Part shown: positions 27,251 to 36,310 of the stretch, piece by piece
Position numbering within the stretch: position 1 is the first letter of the stretch
How the letters are laid out: the number at the start of each line of letters is the position of its first letter
Assembly: GCA_963169665.1 (NCBI GenBank)
Contig: CAUJET010000113.1
Span: 34,920-98,919, forward strand
From: Actinomycetota bacterium
GTDB lineage: Bacteria; Actinomycetota; Acidimicrobiia; Acidimicrobiales; Ilumatobacteraceae
Length of the DNA: 64,000 nt
Direction of reading: 5' to 3'
Position numbers and translations under genes: made by a program
The notes under the pieces: generated by a model
Database searches by the model: none
Told to the model about the DNA's origin: nothing
What the model saw: only the letters and a program-made list of their open reading frames with translations

Positions 27251-28567
27251 GTGGCGACCCTCACGCGTTCGACGGGCAGGTTCGCGGGCTCGGCGGCCAC
27301 CTGGATCCGGCAGACCGTCGCACTCCGTTCCGCCGACTCGCCCACCAAGCTCCGCCTGGCCATGGTCGTCACCGTGCTCGCTGCGTTGCTGCTGTCGATC
27401 GCCGGCTGGTACTCGATCGACCGGCGCGACACCGCGATCGGCGACGCCGCCCGCGCCGCGGAGCAGTTGATCCAGGTGCAGGACGTGCGGGTGCAGGTCG
27501 TGCAGGCCGACTCGATCGCCTCCAACGCCTACCTCGTGGGTGGTCAGGAAGCGGCCGATCAGCGGGCCGAGTACGACTCGCGCATCGCCGCCGCTGCCGC
27601 CGGTCTGCTGGTGGCCGTCCAGGGCGCGACGAGCGTCGACGCCACGGAGCTCGAATCCGTGAACCAGCGGTTGGCGGTGTACGTCGGCCTCGTCGAGCAG
27701 GCCAGGGCCAACAACCGGCAGGGCTTCCCGGTCGGCGCCGCCTACCAGCGCCAGGCCCGGGCGATCGCCTCGGTGCTGGTCGACTCCCTGCGGACCGTCG
27801 AGCAGAGCACCCGACAGCGCGTCGACGACAGCATGGCCAGGGCACATCGGGCCAGCTGGACGCTGATCGTCGCCGGTCTCCTCGTGCTGGTCGCCCTCGT
27901 CGTCGGGTCGTGGTGGCTGGCGGTGCGCTGGCGCCGGCTCGTGAACGTGCCGCTCGCGATCGCCGGCGTCATCGTCGTGCTCGTCCTCACCGTCGGGCTC
28001 GGCGTGAACGGCCGTGCCGTGTCGAAGGCGGGCGATGCCGTGCGTGGCCCGTTGTCCGCTGCCGATCTGGTGGCGCAGGCGCGCGCTGCAGGTTTCGACG
28101 CGCGGTCGAGCGAGGCACTCACCCTCATCAACCGTGGCAACGGTGCCGCCTACGAGACCGGATGGCAGCTGTCGTCGAGCATCGTCGCCGAAGCGCTCCT
28201 CCGGTCGTGCGACAGCTACGGGGTCGGCTGTGGTGCGGTGCTGTCGTACGAGGCCTACGCCGACAGCCACGCCATGGTTCGCTCGCTCGACGACGCCGGC
28301 GACTGGGATCGAGCCGTCGAACTCGCCACGGCGGGCAGCCTCGATGCCCTCGTGCAGCAGTCGGGCTCGAATCCGCCCGCCGACTTCGACGCGTTCGCCG
28401 TGGCGTCCAGCGACGAACTCGTCGAGCAGTCGACGACCGCGTCGCAGGCCTTCGACGACGCCGACGCCCAACTCCTCGTCCTCCGGTGGATCGTGGTGGC
28501 GGCAGGGCTGGCGATCGCTGCGCTCGCCTTCACCGGCTACGAGCGACGACTTCGGGAGTACCGATGA
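27251..28567 (+). CDS. GlnX-like transmembrane sensor protein
   Basis: Several TM segments flanking helical extracytoplasmic regions (IRQTVALRSADSPTKLRLAMVVTVLAALLLSIAGWYSIDRRDTAI...VQADSIASNAYLVGG); identity supported by the adjacent GlnH-like and PknG-like genes. Confidence 0.75.
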   Translation: MATLTRSTGRFAGSAATWIRQTVALRSADSPTKLRLAMVVTVLAALLLSIAGWYSIDRRDTAIGDAARAAEQLIQVQDVRVQVVQADSIASNAYLVGGQEAADQRAEYDSRIAAAAAGLLVAVQGATSVDATELESVNQRLAVYVGLVEQARANNRQGFPVGAAYQRQARAIASVLVDSLRTVEQSTRQRVDDSMARAHRASWTLIVAGLLVLVALVVGSWWLAVRWRRLVNVPLAIAGVIVVLVLTVGLGVNGRAVSKAGDAVRGPLSAADLVAQARAAGFDARSSEALTLINRGNGAAYETGWQLSSSIVAEALLRSCDSYGVGCGAVLSYEAYADSHAMVRSLDDAGDWDRAVELATAGSLDALVQQSGSNPPADFDAFAVASSDELVEQSTTASQAFDDADAQLLVLRWIVVAAGLAIAALAFTGYERRLREYR

Positions 28568-29580
28568 ACGCACGCACACGAGGTCGGAGGTGGCCCGCCG
28601 CTGTCTGCGCGTTGGGCATGGTCGTCGGCGCCGCCTGTTCCGGCGACGCCACGCTGCCCGACGAGGTTGCCGGCTCGATCGCCGAGGCGACCACCACGCC
28701 GACCACCGCCGCGCCGGCCTGCCCCGACCCGTCTGCGTACGCGTCGATGACCTACGAGCCGCTCGAGGTCCTTCCCGAACCGGGTGACATGCCCGACGGC
28801 ACCACGATGGCGGAGATCCAGGACCGTGGCCAGCTCGTGGTGGGCGTCTCGGCCGACACGTTGCTGTTCGGCTCGCGCAACCCGCTCAACGGCGACATCG
28901 AGGGCTTCGACATCGACGTCCTGAAGACCGTCGCCCGCGCGATCTTCGGCGACGGCGGCGAGGAACGCATCGTCTACAAGGTGATCACCTACGCCCAGCG
29001 GCTCCCGTCGCTCGAGGCGGGCGACGTCGACATCGTGGCGCACACGATGACGATCAACTGCAACCGCTGGCTGCGCATCGCGTTCTCGTCCGTCTACTAC
29101 CAAGCCGGCCAGAAGGTGCTGGTGAAGGACAAGGAGCGGTTCCCCGACGTGTTCGCCCTGCGCGACGCCGGCGCCCGAGTGTGTGCGCCCGAGGGCAGCA
29201 CCAACATCGACGAGATCAGCAAGGCCGAGTACGCCGGGGTGATCGTGGTGCCGAAGCCCGACATCAGCGACTGCCTGGTCGCGATGCAGCAGGGCCAGGC
29301 CGACGCCACCACCGGGGACGACACGGTGCTCGCCGGCTTCGCCGCGCAGGACCCGAGCACCGAGCTCGTCGGTGACGCGTTCACCCAGGAGCCCTACGGC
29401 CTCGGCATGAACCTCGACGATTCCGATCTCGTGCAGTTCGTCAACGCCGTGCTCGACCAGGCCCGCGCCGACGGCACGCTCGAGCAGATCGCCCGCACCT
29501 GGCTGGTCGACACCGGGGCTCTCGACGCGGAGGACGTGCCGCCCGTGCCCGAACCCGACTACACGAGGGCGTTGCCGTGA
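28564..29580 (+). CDS. GlnH-like amino-acid-binding lipoprotein (family 3 solute-binding protein)
   Basis: Lipobox-like GMVVGAACSG; IQDRGQLVVGVSADTLLFGSRNPLNGDIEGFDIDVLKTVARAIFG...; no ABC permease/ATPase nearby. ATGA overlap with the preceding gene. Confidence 0.88.
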   Translation: MNARTRGRRWPAAVCALGMVVGAACSGDATLPDEVAGSIAEATTTPTTAAPACPDPSAYASMTYEPLEVLPEPGDMPDGTTMAEIQDRGQLVVGVSADTLLFGSRNPLNGDIEGFDIDVLKTVARAIFGDGGEERIVYKVITYAQRLPSLEAGDVDIVAHTMTINCNRWLRIAFSSVYYQAGQKVLVKDKERFPDVFALRDAGARVCAPEGSTNIDEISKAEYAGVIVVPKPDISDCLVAMQQGQADATTGDDTVLAGFAAQDPSTELVGDAFTQEPYGLGMNLDDSDLVQFVNAVLDQARADGTLEQIARTWLVDTGALDAEDVPPVPEPDYTRALP

Positions 29581-30710
29581 GTGCACGCCGCGGCGCACGG
29601 GCCGATCTCCCCGCCGTGCTGGCGCAGTGGGACGAGTGGCTGTCGACGGCCACCGACCGCCTGATGAGCCTGGACGAGCGCGTCACCGCAGTGGGCGACG
29701 ATCTCCCCGACCACGCTCGGGCCTCGCTGGACGTCGCTGCGGCGTTCCTGTGCCGCAAGGCGATCGGCACCCGCGTCGACGCGATCCGTGCAGACCCCGG
29801 ACAGGCCGTGGCGCTCAGCGCCCAGCCGGTCACCGACGACCACGGCGCCGCAGTCGCCGCCGACCTCAGCACCGCTGCCGCGCTGCTGGGCGGGATCCTC
29901 GACCGCGTGGAGACGGCCGTCGTCGGGGCCGAATCGGCGCATGCCACCCTCGCCACCGACCGCACCGCGGCCGGCGCCGATCTCGCGGTCGCGGAACGAC
30001 TCGCCGGCGAGCTCGGTCACTACGTACAGCGCTGCGCCGCCGCCCGGGCCCGCGCCGACGCCGCCGGACGTGCACCCGGGGAATGGCGTGCGCTCGCCGT
30101 CGAGGCGGCGGCGCTGCGGATCGAGCTCGAACGCATCGACGGGGTGCGGCGTACGTCTTTCGAGCGCTGGCGAGCGCTCCCGACGACGCTCGAGGCGCTG
30201 CGCACGCGGGAAGCCGAGGTGCGCGACACGGTCGAGAGCGTCCGGTCGAAGGTCGAACCCGTGCCGGTGCTCGCGGTGCCGTCGGTCGACGCTCTCGGCG
30301 CGGTCCGGCCCGTCGAGGAACTCGAGGCGATGCCGTGGCCAGCGGCGCGGGTCGCGATGGAGCCGTTCCTGCTGCGGGTCGACCGGCTGGGTGCCGCGTT
30401 CGACGAGGTCGCCACACGGTTCAGCGCGGTCCTGGAACGCCGCAACGAACTGCGCGGCCTGCTGCACGCCTTCCGCGACAAGGCCGGTGGGTCGGGTCTC
30501 GCTGAAGACGCGACGCTCGAGCCGCTGCTGCGCGCCGCCGAGCAAGAGCTCTGGTCGGCGCCGTGCAACGTCGACGCTGCTGCCGAGCTCGTGCAGTCGT
30601 ACACCGATGCGGTGAACGCGGCGATCGTCGCACGCACGCCGGCGGCGGGATCGGTCGGCGGCTTCGGCCGGAGCCGCGATGGCCGCGACGGCAGAGGGGG
30701 AGGACGCTGA
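29577..30710 (+). CDS. Uncharacterised Ala/Arg-rich, predominantly helical protein
   Basis: GTGA overlap with GlnH-like gene; MSARRGARADLPAVLAQWDEWLSTATDRLMSLDERVTAVGDDLPDHARASLDVAAAFLCRKAIGTRV...; no family recognised. Confidence 0.8.
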   Translation: MSARRGARADLPAVLAQWDEWLSTATDRLMSLDERVTAVGDDLPDHARASLDVAAAFLCRKAIGTRVDAIRADPGQAVALSAQPVTDDHGAAVAADLSTAAALLGGILDRVETAVVGAESAHATLATDRTAAGADLAVAERLAGELGHYVQRCAAARARADAAGRAPGEWRALAVEAAALRIELERIDGVRRTSFERWRALPTTLEALRTREAEVRDTVESVRSKVEPVPVLAVPSVDALGAVRPVEELEAMPWPAARVAMEPFLLRVDRLGAAFDEVATRFSAVLERRNELRGLLHAFRDKAGGSGLAEDATLEPLLRAAEQELWSAPCNVDAAAELVQSYTDAVNAAIVARTPAAGSVGGFGRSRDGRDGRGGGR

Positions 30711-32983
30711 TGCGCTGTGCCCAGCCCGGATGCACCGGCACGGTCGTCGACGGCTACTGCGACGTCTGCGGCATGGCAGCGGCGAGTTCGCCGAGTCCGT
30801 CTGCTGCTGGTGGCGGGAGTGGTGGTGCCGCGGCATCGACCCCACCCGCCGCCTCCGGCTCACCCGCAGGCCCGGCGTCCACGCGGTCGAGTGCCGTGTC
30901 GTCGCGGGTCAGTACCGTCACCAACCGGCTCGGCCAGGTGCCGCTCGGCTCGGCGCGCAGCGTCAGCGGGAGTCGGCCCACGCGCCGTCTCGGCAGCAGG
31001 GCCGGTGCGTCACGTCTCGGCGCCGGGCTGATCGAGATCCCGTCGGTGCCGATCCTCGATCCGCGCCAGGCGCTCATGGATCCGCCCGCCGTCGCCGAGG
31101 ACAAGCGGTTCTGCTCGGTGTGCCAGGCGCCGGTCGGCCGCGCTCGCGACGGGTCGCCCGGGCGCACGAAGGGGTTCTGTCCGAAGTGCCGGACCCCATT
31201 CGACTTCGACCCCAAGCTGTCGCCCGGCACGTTGCTCGGCGGCCAGTACGAGATCGTCGGCTGCCTCGCCCACGGTGGCATGGGCTGGATCTACCTCGCC
31301 CGCGACCGCAACGTGAACGACCGCTGGGTCGTGGTGAAGGGCCTGTTGAACGCGGGCGACCCCGATGCGTTCCGGGCGGCCGTGGCGGAGAAGCAGTTCC
31401 TCGCCGAGGTCGAGCATCCGATCATCGTCGAGATCTACAACTTCGTCGCCGCGCCCGACGGCGCCTCGTACATCATCATGGAGTACGTCGGCGGCCAGTC
31501 GCTCAACAACCTGTTGAAGAGCAGGATGAAGGAGCAGGGCGGTCGCTTCTCGCCGATCCCGGTCGACCAGGCGCTGGCCTACGCGATCGAGGTGCTGCCG
31601 GCCTTTTCATACCTACACGGCCTGGGGCTGCTGTACTGCGACTTCAAGCCCGCCAACGTGATCCAGGTGGGCGACGGCATCAAGCTGATCGACCTCGGCG
31701 GCGTGCGGCGCATCGACGACGACGTGTCACCGATCTACGGCACCGTGGGGTTCCAGGCGCCCGAGGTGCCCTCGGCGGGCACGTCGATCCCGAGCGACAT
31801 CTACACGATCGCGCGCACCATCGCGGTCCTGGTGTTCGAGTTCCGCGGCTACCAGAACCAGTTCGCCGACGCGCTGCCGTCGCCCGACGACGTGCCGTTG
31901 TTCGCCGAGCACGATTCGCTGTACCGGCTGCTGCTGCGTGCGACGGCGCCGCGACCGGAGGACCGCTTCCAGAGCGCCGAGGAGATGCGACTGCAGCTGC
32001 TGGGCGTGCTCCGCGAGGTGACCGCAGCGTCGGCCGGTGCGGTCACCCGGAGCATCCCGTCGACGGTGTTCGAGACGCCGACGGTGGCGGGCGACCGGCT
32101 CGACTGGAACGACCTGCCGCGCCTGCTGCCCGATCCCGATGATGCCAACGCGACCTGGCTGCAGGCGATCACCACCGACGACCCGCTGCAGCGTCGCGAC
32201 CTGCTGGCGAGTGCGCCGACGTCGTCGCCGATGGTCTCGTTGGAGCGGGCGTACGCGTCGCTGGCGCTCGGTGACGCAGCCGCCGCGTGGGCTGCAGCCG
32301 ACGAGGTGCTGGCAGCCGATCCGTGGGACTGGCGTGGTGTGTGGATGCAGGGTCTGGTCGCGCTGTTCAACGGCCATCCGGGCGATGCGGTCGGCGCGTT
32401 CAACACGGTCTACGGCACACTGCCGGGCGAGCTCGCGCCGAAGCTGGCACTGGCGCGGGCATGCGAGTTGTCGGGCGACCTCGACGTGGCCGACCGCCTC
32501 TACGGCGTGTGCGCTCGTACCGACGCGGCCTACGTGGCGCCGGCGCTGTTCGGCCGGGCGCGTGTCGCGTCGGCGGCAGAACGGACGACGGATGCACTCG
32601 CCGCGCTCGACCAGATCCCGGCCACCAGCCGAGCCTTCGGCGAGTCGCGGCGCAAGCGGGCGATGCTGTTGGCGACGGTGCCCGACGAACGTCGGACGCT
32701 GCAGACCCTCGACGCCGCTGCCGGCGAGCTCGCCCAGGCGACGATCGAGCCACGCGAGCGTGCATCGCTGCGTATCGACATCCTCGCCGCAGCGCTCGCC
32801 GAGGTGCTCGAGGGTGGACCGGTGTCCGGCGCGCTGGTGGGAGGCATCCCGGCCACGGAGGCCGACCTGCGGACCGGGCTCGAGACCGCGTATCGGGAGG
32901 CGGCCTCGCTCGAACCCGATCGGCAGCGACGCGTCGAACTCGTCGACCAGGCCAACCGCGTCCGCATGCGGACGCTCACGTGA
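30710..32983 (+). CDS. PknG-like serine/threonine protein kinase (N-terminal zinc ribbon, rubredoxin-like CxxC pair, kinase, TPR-like)
   Basis: MRCAQPGCTGTVVDGYCDVCGMA; FCSVCQAPVG...KGFCPKCRTPFDF; CLAHGGMGWIYLARDRNVNDRWVVVKGLL; LLYCDFKPANVIQVGDGIKLIDLGGVRRIDD...YGTVGFQAPEV; C-terminal TPR-like repeats. Confidence 0.93.
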   Translation: MRCAQPGCTGTVVDGYCDVCGMAAASSPSPSAAGGGSGGAAASTPPAASGSPAGPASTRSSAVSSRVSTVTNRLGQVPLGSARSVSGSRPTRRLGSRAGASRLGAGLIEIPSVPILDPRQALMDPPAVAEDKRFCSVCQAPVGRARDGSPGRTKGFCPKCRTPFDFDPKLSPGTLLGGQYEIVGCLAHGGMGWIYLARDRNVNDRWVVVKGLLNAGDPDAFRAAVAEKQFLAEVEHPIIVEIYNFVAAPDGASYIIMEYVGGQSLNNLLKSRMKEQGGRFSPIPVDQALAYAIEVLPAFSYLHGLGLLYCDFKPANVIQVGDGIKLIDLGGVRRIDDDVSPIYGTVGFQAPEVPSAGTSIPSDIYTIARTIAVLVFEFRGYQNQFADALPSPDDVPLFAEHDSLYRLLLRATAPRPEDRFQSAEEMRLQLLGVLREVTAASAGAVTRSIPSTVFETPTVAGDRLDWNDLPRLLPDPDDANATWLQAITTDDPLQRRDLLASAPTSSPMVSLERAYASLALGDAAAAWAAADEVLAADPWDWRGVWMQGLVALFNGHPGDAVGAFNTVYGTLPGELAPKLALARACELSGDLDVADRLYGVCARTDAAYVAPALFGRARVASAAERTTDALAALDQIPATSRAFGESRRKRAMLLATVPDERRTLQTLDAAAGELAQATIEPRERASLRIDILAAALAEVLEGGPVSGALVGGIPATEADLRTGLETAYREAASLEPDRQRRVELVDQANRVRMRTLT

Positions 32984-34185
32984 CCTGTCCACACTGCGGC
33001 GAAACGATCGCCGCGGGCGACGTGTTCTGCGAGGCGTGCGGCACCGATCTCGGCGCGCTCGCCGGCACCGCCGCCGCGCCGGTACCGGTCGGCGTCGATG
33101 ACGCCCACGACGACGCGATCACCGCGCCGTCGCCGGCGCCGTCACCCGTGACGCCGGAGCAGCCGCGCACCCACCTCCTGCAGCCCGGCGGCGGTTCGGG
33201 CGTCGACACCTCGCTGCCGTGCGCTGCGTGTGGCGCTGAGGTCGCCGACGACGGCTTCTGCACGGTCTGCGGTCATCGGGCTCGCACCCGGCGCGAGCAC
33301 TGGACCGAGACGCACGGTCGTGCCGGCGCGCCGGCGATCGGCGCGGTGTGCGACAAGGGCATCTCACACGCTCGCAACGAGGACGCGATGGCCACGGCAC
33401 TGACGCCTTCGGGGCTCGCGGTCGTCGTCGTGTGCGACGGCGTGACCACGGCACCCGACAGCGACCGGGCGAGTCTCGCCGCTTCTGCGTCGGCGCGCGA
33501 CGTGCTGGCCGCCGCACCCGTGACGACGGGCGCGTTCGCCGCGCGGCTCAGCGCCTGGGAACCGGTGCTCGCCGCGTCGTGCCGAGCGGCGAACGCCGAG
33601 GCGGTCGCGATCGCCCGCACGCTCGGCGACCCACCGGAGCCGCCGTCGTGCACGTTCGTCGCCGCAGTCGTCGAGGCCGACCTGATCGCGATCGCCTGGT
33701 GCGGCGATTCCCGCGCCTATTGGCTGCCCGACGATGCAGGCAGTGCAGGCAGTGCAGGCAGTGACGGCGGTGACGGCAGCGCCGGCGGTGACGGCGAGCA
33801 GCTGACGCTCGACCACTCGCTCGGCACCGAGATGATCCGCAGCGGCATGAGCCGCGAGCAGGCCGAGGCCGATCCCACCTGTCACACGATCACCCGATGG
33901 CTCGGCGCCGACTCCGTCGATCCGACTCCCGAGTTCCGTGCGTTGCGGGTGGAGCGGGCGGGATGGTTGCTCGTGTGCAGCGACGGGATGTGGAACTACG
34001 CGTCGGGCGCGTCCGATCTCGCGGCCCTCGTCGCTCGGGCCGTCGGCGACGGTGCCGACACACCGACCGCGATCGCCGAATCGCTGGCGGCGTTCGCCAA
34101 CGCGCAGGGCGGACACGACAACATCACGGTGGCCCTCGTCCGCTGCGAACCGCCCAGGCCGGGCACCCCACTCACGACGACCTGA
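32980..34185 (+). CDS. PP2C-type serine/threonine phosphatase with two N-terminal zinc ribbons
   Basis: VTCPHCGETIAAGDVFCEACGTDLG and LPCAACGAEVADDGFCTVCGHRA; SHARNEDAMATA, VVVVCDGVTT, IAWCGDSRAYWLP, LLVCSDGMWNY, GGHDNITVALV. Confidence 0.92.
   Translation: MTCPHCGETIAAGDVFCEACGTDLGALAGTAAAPVPVGVDDAHDDAITAPSPAPSPVTPEQPRTHLLQPGGGSGVDTSLPCAACGAEVADDGFCTVCGHRARTRREHWTETHGRAGAPAIGAVCDKGISHARNEDAMATALTPSGLAVVVVCDGVTTAPDSDRASLAASASARDVLAAAPVTTGAFAARLSAWEPVLAASCRAANAEAVAIARTLGDPPEPPSCTFVAAVVEADLIAIAWCGDSRAYWLPDDAGSAGSAGSDGGDGSAGGDGEQLTLDHSLGTEMIRSGMSREQAEADPTCHTITRWLGADSVDPTPEFRALRVERAGWLLVCSDGMWNYASGASDLAALVARAVGDGADTPTAIAESLAAFANAQGGHDNITVALVRCEPPRPGTPLTTT
33736..33795 (+). repeat. 9-bp minisatellite-like repeat inside the PP2C gene
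   Basis: gcaggcagt x3, then gacggcggt, gacggcagc, gccggcggt, gacggc; encodes the (A/D/G)G(S/G) linker between DSRAYWLPDD and EQLTLDHSLG. Confidence 0.85.
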
Positions 34186-34232
34186 CCGATTACCCTGAGC
34201 GTCCAGCACGCCGTCCCCGAAGGGAGCAGCAC

Positions 34233-35513
34233 GTGGCCGAATTCCGCGCCGAGGTCTTCCAGAACGAGTACCTGAGCGACGGTGCCACCGACGTGCACGG
34301 CGTCGTGTCGGTGACATGCACGGGTGCTGGCGTCGCCGGACAGGCGAGCGGGACCGAGGCGGCGGAGGTCATCATCGTCGACACGTCCGGGTCGATGGAC
34401 ATGCCGCCGGCGAAGATCGCCGCGGCGCGTCGAGCGGCGAAGGTCGCCATCGAGGAGATCGTCGACGGCACCTGGTTCGCCGTGATGTCCGGTCACACCG
34501 TCGCCCAGATGGTGTACCCCCCGCATCCCGGTCTCGCGAAGATGACCGACGTCACCCGACGCGACGCGGTCGAGGCCGTCGGCCGCCTCCGCAGCGGCGG
34601 TGCGACCGCGATCGGTGCCTGGATCGCGGCTGCCACCGAGCTGTTCCAACAGGCGCCCGCCGGCCAGCGGCATGCGATCCTGCTCACCGACGGCAAGATC
34701 GAGGGCGAGCCCGACGGTGCGCTCGAGGCCGCGCTGGTGAATGCACGCGGGAAGTTCCAGTGCGACTGCCGTGGCATCGGCAGCGACTGGGTGGTGGAGG
34801 AACTGCGCACGATCGCCACCGCACTGCTGGGCACCGTCGACATCGTCGCCGAGCCGGCCGACCTCGAGGCCGACTTCGAGGAGATGATGCGCAACGCGAT
34901 GAGCCGCGGTGTCGCCGACGCCCGGTTGCGGGTGTGGGCGCCGCAGGGGAGTGAGGTGCTCTTCGTCCGCCAGGTGGCGCCGCAGGTCGACGACCTCACC
35001 TCGCGCGCCACCCGCATCAGCCCGCTCGTGGTGGAGTTCCCGACCGGGGCGTGGAGCGACGAGTCGCGCGACTACCACGTGGCGGTACGAGTGCCGCCGG
35101 CGCCGGTGGGCAACGAACGGCTCGCTGCCCGGGTCGAGGTGGTGATCGATGACCAGGTGGTGGCCAAGGGACTCGTGAAGGCCATCTGGAGCGTCGACAC
35201 GAACCTCACCACTCGCATCGATCCCGCCGTCGCGCACTACACCGGACAGGCACAACTGGCCGACGTCATCCAGCGCGGCCTGGCCGCGAAGGCATCGGGC
35301 GACGAGCGCACCGCCACCGTCCTGCTCGGGGAGGCGGCCAAGCTCGCCCACGACAGCGGCAACGAGGACACGACCAGGTTGCTGAACAAGGTCGTCGACG
35401 TGGTCGACGTGGAGGCCGGCACGGTCAGGCTCAAACAGCAGGTGGCCAAGAGCGACGAGATGGCGCTCGACACCCGCAGCACGAAGACCACACGCATCAG
35501 GCGAGAGCCGTGA
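34233..35513 (+). CDS. von Willebrand factor A (VWA) domain protein
   Basis: VAEFRAEVFQNEYLSDGATDVHGVVSVT..., MIDAS-type VIIVDTSGSMDMPPAKIAAARRA, GGATAIGAWIAAA, LLTDGKIEG. Confidence 0.9.
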   Translation: MAEFRAEVFQNEYLSDGATDVHGVVSVTCTGAGVAGQASGTEAAEVIIVDTSGSMDMPPAKIAAARRAAKVAIEEIVDGTWFAVMSGHTVAQMVYPPHPGLAKMTDVTRRDAVEAVGRLRSGGATAIGAWIAAATELFQQAPAGQRHAILLTDGKIEGEPDGALEAALVNARGKFQCDCRGIGSDWVVEELRTIATALLGTVDIVAEPADLEADFEEMMRNAMSRGVADARLRVWAPQGSEVLFVRQVAPQVDDLTSRATRISPLVVEFPTGAWSDESRDYHVAVRVPPAPVGNERLAARVEVVIDDQVVAKGLVKAIWSVDTNLTTRIDPAVAHYTGQAQLADVIQRGLAAKASGDERTATVLLGEAAKLAHDSGNEDTTRLLNKVVDVVDVEAGTVRLKQQVAKSDEMALDTRSTKTTRIRREP

Positions 35514-36280
35514 GCGCCACCGCCGGCACCTGTCCCAACGGCCACGCCTCGGGCGACGCCGAGTGGTGCGACACCTGCGGCGCGCCGATGGGCGGGCCGA
35601 GCGCCGCAGCATCGGCCGCGGCCACCCCGCCGACGCCGCCCGCACCGTTCACGTCGACCGACACGTCGGGTCCGGCGATCGCGCCGGTGTCGTGCCCGCA
35701 CTGCGGTTCCATGAACGCGGCCGACAACCTGTTCTGCGAGTCGTGCGGCTACGACTTCACGACCGGCCAGGTGCCCGAGCCGATCGTCGGGGCGACGGTC
35801 GCGGCAGCCGACCCGTCGGGTGCATCCGGCACCGCCGACCCAGCCGTCGAACCGGCGGGCGGCCCGACGCCCGCGACCACCGCACCCGGCTGGGTGGTGA
35901 TCGTCGAGGTCGATCCGGTGTGGCACGCGATCAAGGGTGAGCTCGCCGATCGCCCCTTGCCCGATCCGAGCACCAGCACCGTGCCGCTGTTCCAGCACGC
36001 GTCGTTGATCGGTCGCACCAGCCAGTCGCGAGGGTTGCGCCCCGAGGTCGCGCTCGACACCGACACGGCCGTGTCACGACGTCACGCGCAACTGCTCGTG
36101 GAGGGTGACAAGCTCAGCGTCGTCGACCTGTCGTCGACCAACGGTACCTATGTCATCGACCAGGGGCAGACGCCGACCGAGGATGTGATCCCACTCGCGT
36201 CCGGTGTGCCCGCGGTGCTCGACGACGGGGATCAGATCTTCGTCGGCGCCTGGTCGCGGCTCACCGTCCGCCGCACCTGA
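35510..36280 (+). CDS. FHA domain protein with two N-terminal zinc ribbons
   Basis: CPNGHASGDAEWCDTCG and CPHCGSMNAADNLFCESCG; FHA core SLIGRTSQSRGLRPEVALDTDTAVSRRHAQLLVEGDKLSVVDLSSTNGTYV. GTGA overlap with VWA gene. Confidence 0.92.
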   Translation: MSATAGTCPNGHASGDAEWCDTCGAPMGGPSAAASAAATPPTPPAPFTSTDTSGPAIAPVSCPHCGSMNAADNLFCESCGYDFTTGQVPEPIVGATVAAADPSGASGTADPAVEPAGGPTPATTAPGWVVIVEVDPVWHAIKGELADRPLPDPSTSTVPLFQHASLIGRTSQSRGLRPEVALDTDTAVSRRHAQLLVEGDKLSVVDLSSTNGTYVIDQGQTPTEDVIPLASGVPAVLDDGDQIFVGAWSRLTVRRT

Positions 36281-36310
36281 CCCGAGCGCCCGCCAGGCGC
36301 GGGAGGTGCG

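Noticed and set aside
28564-29580. Assignment as an ABC transporter component
   Set aside because: No permease or ATPase genes adjacent; context fits a GlnH-type sensor lipoprotein instead.
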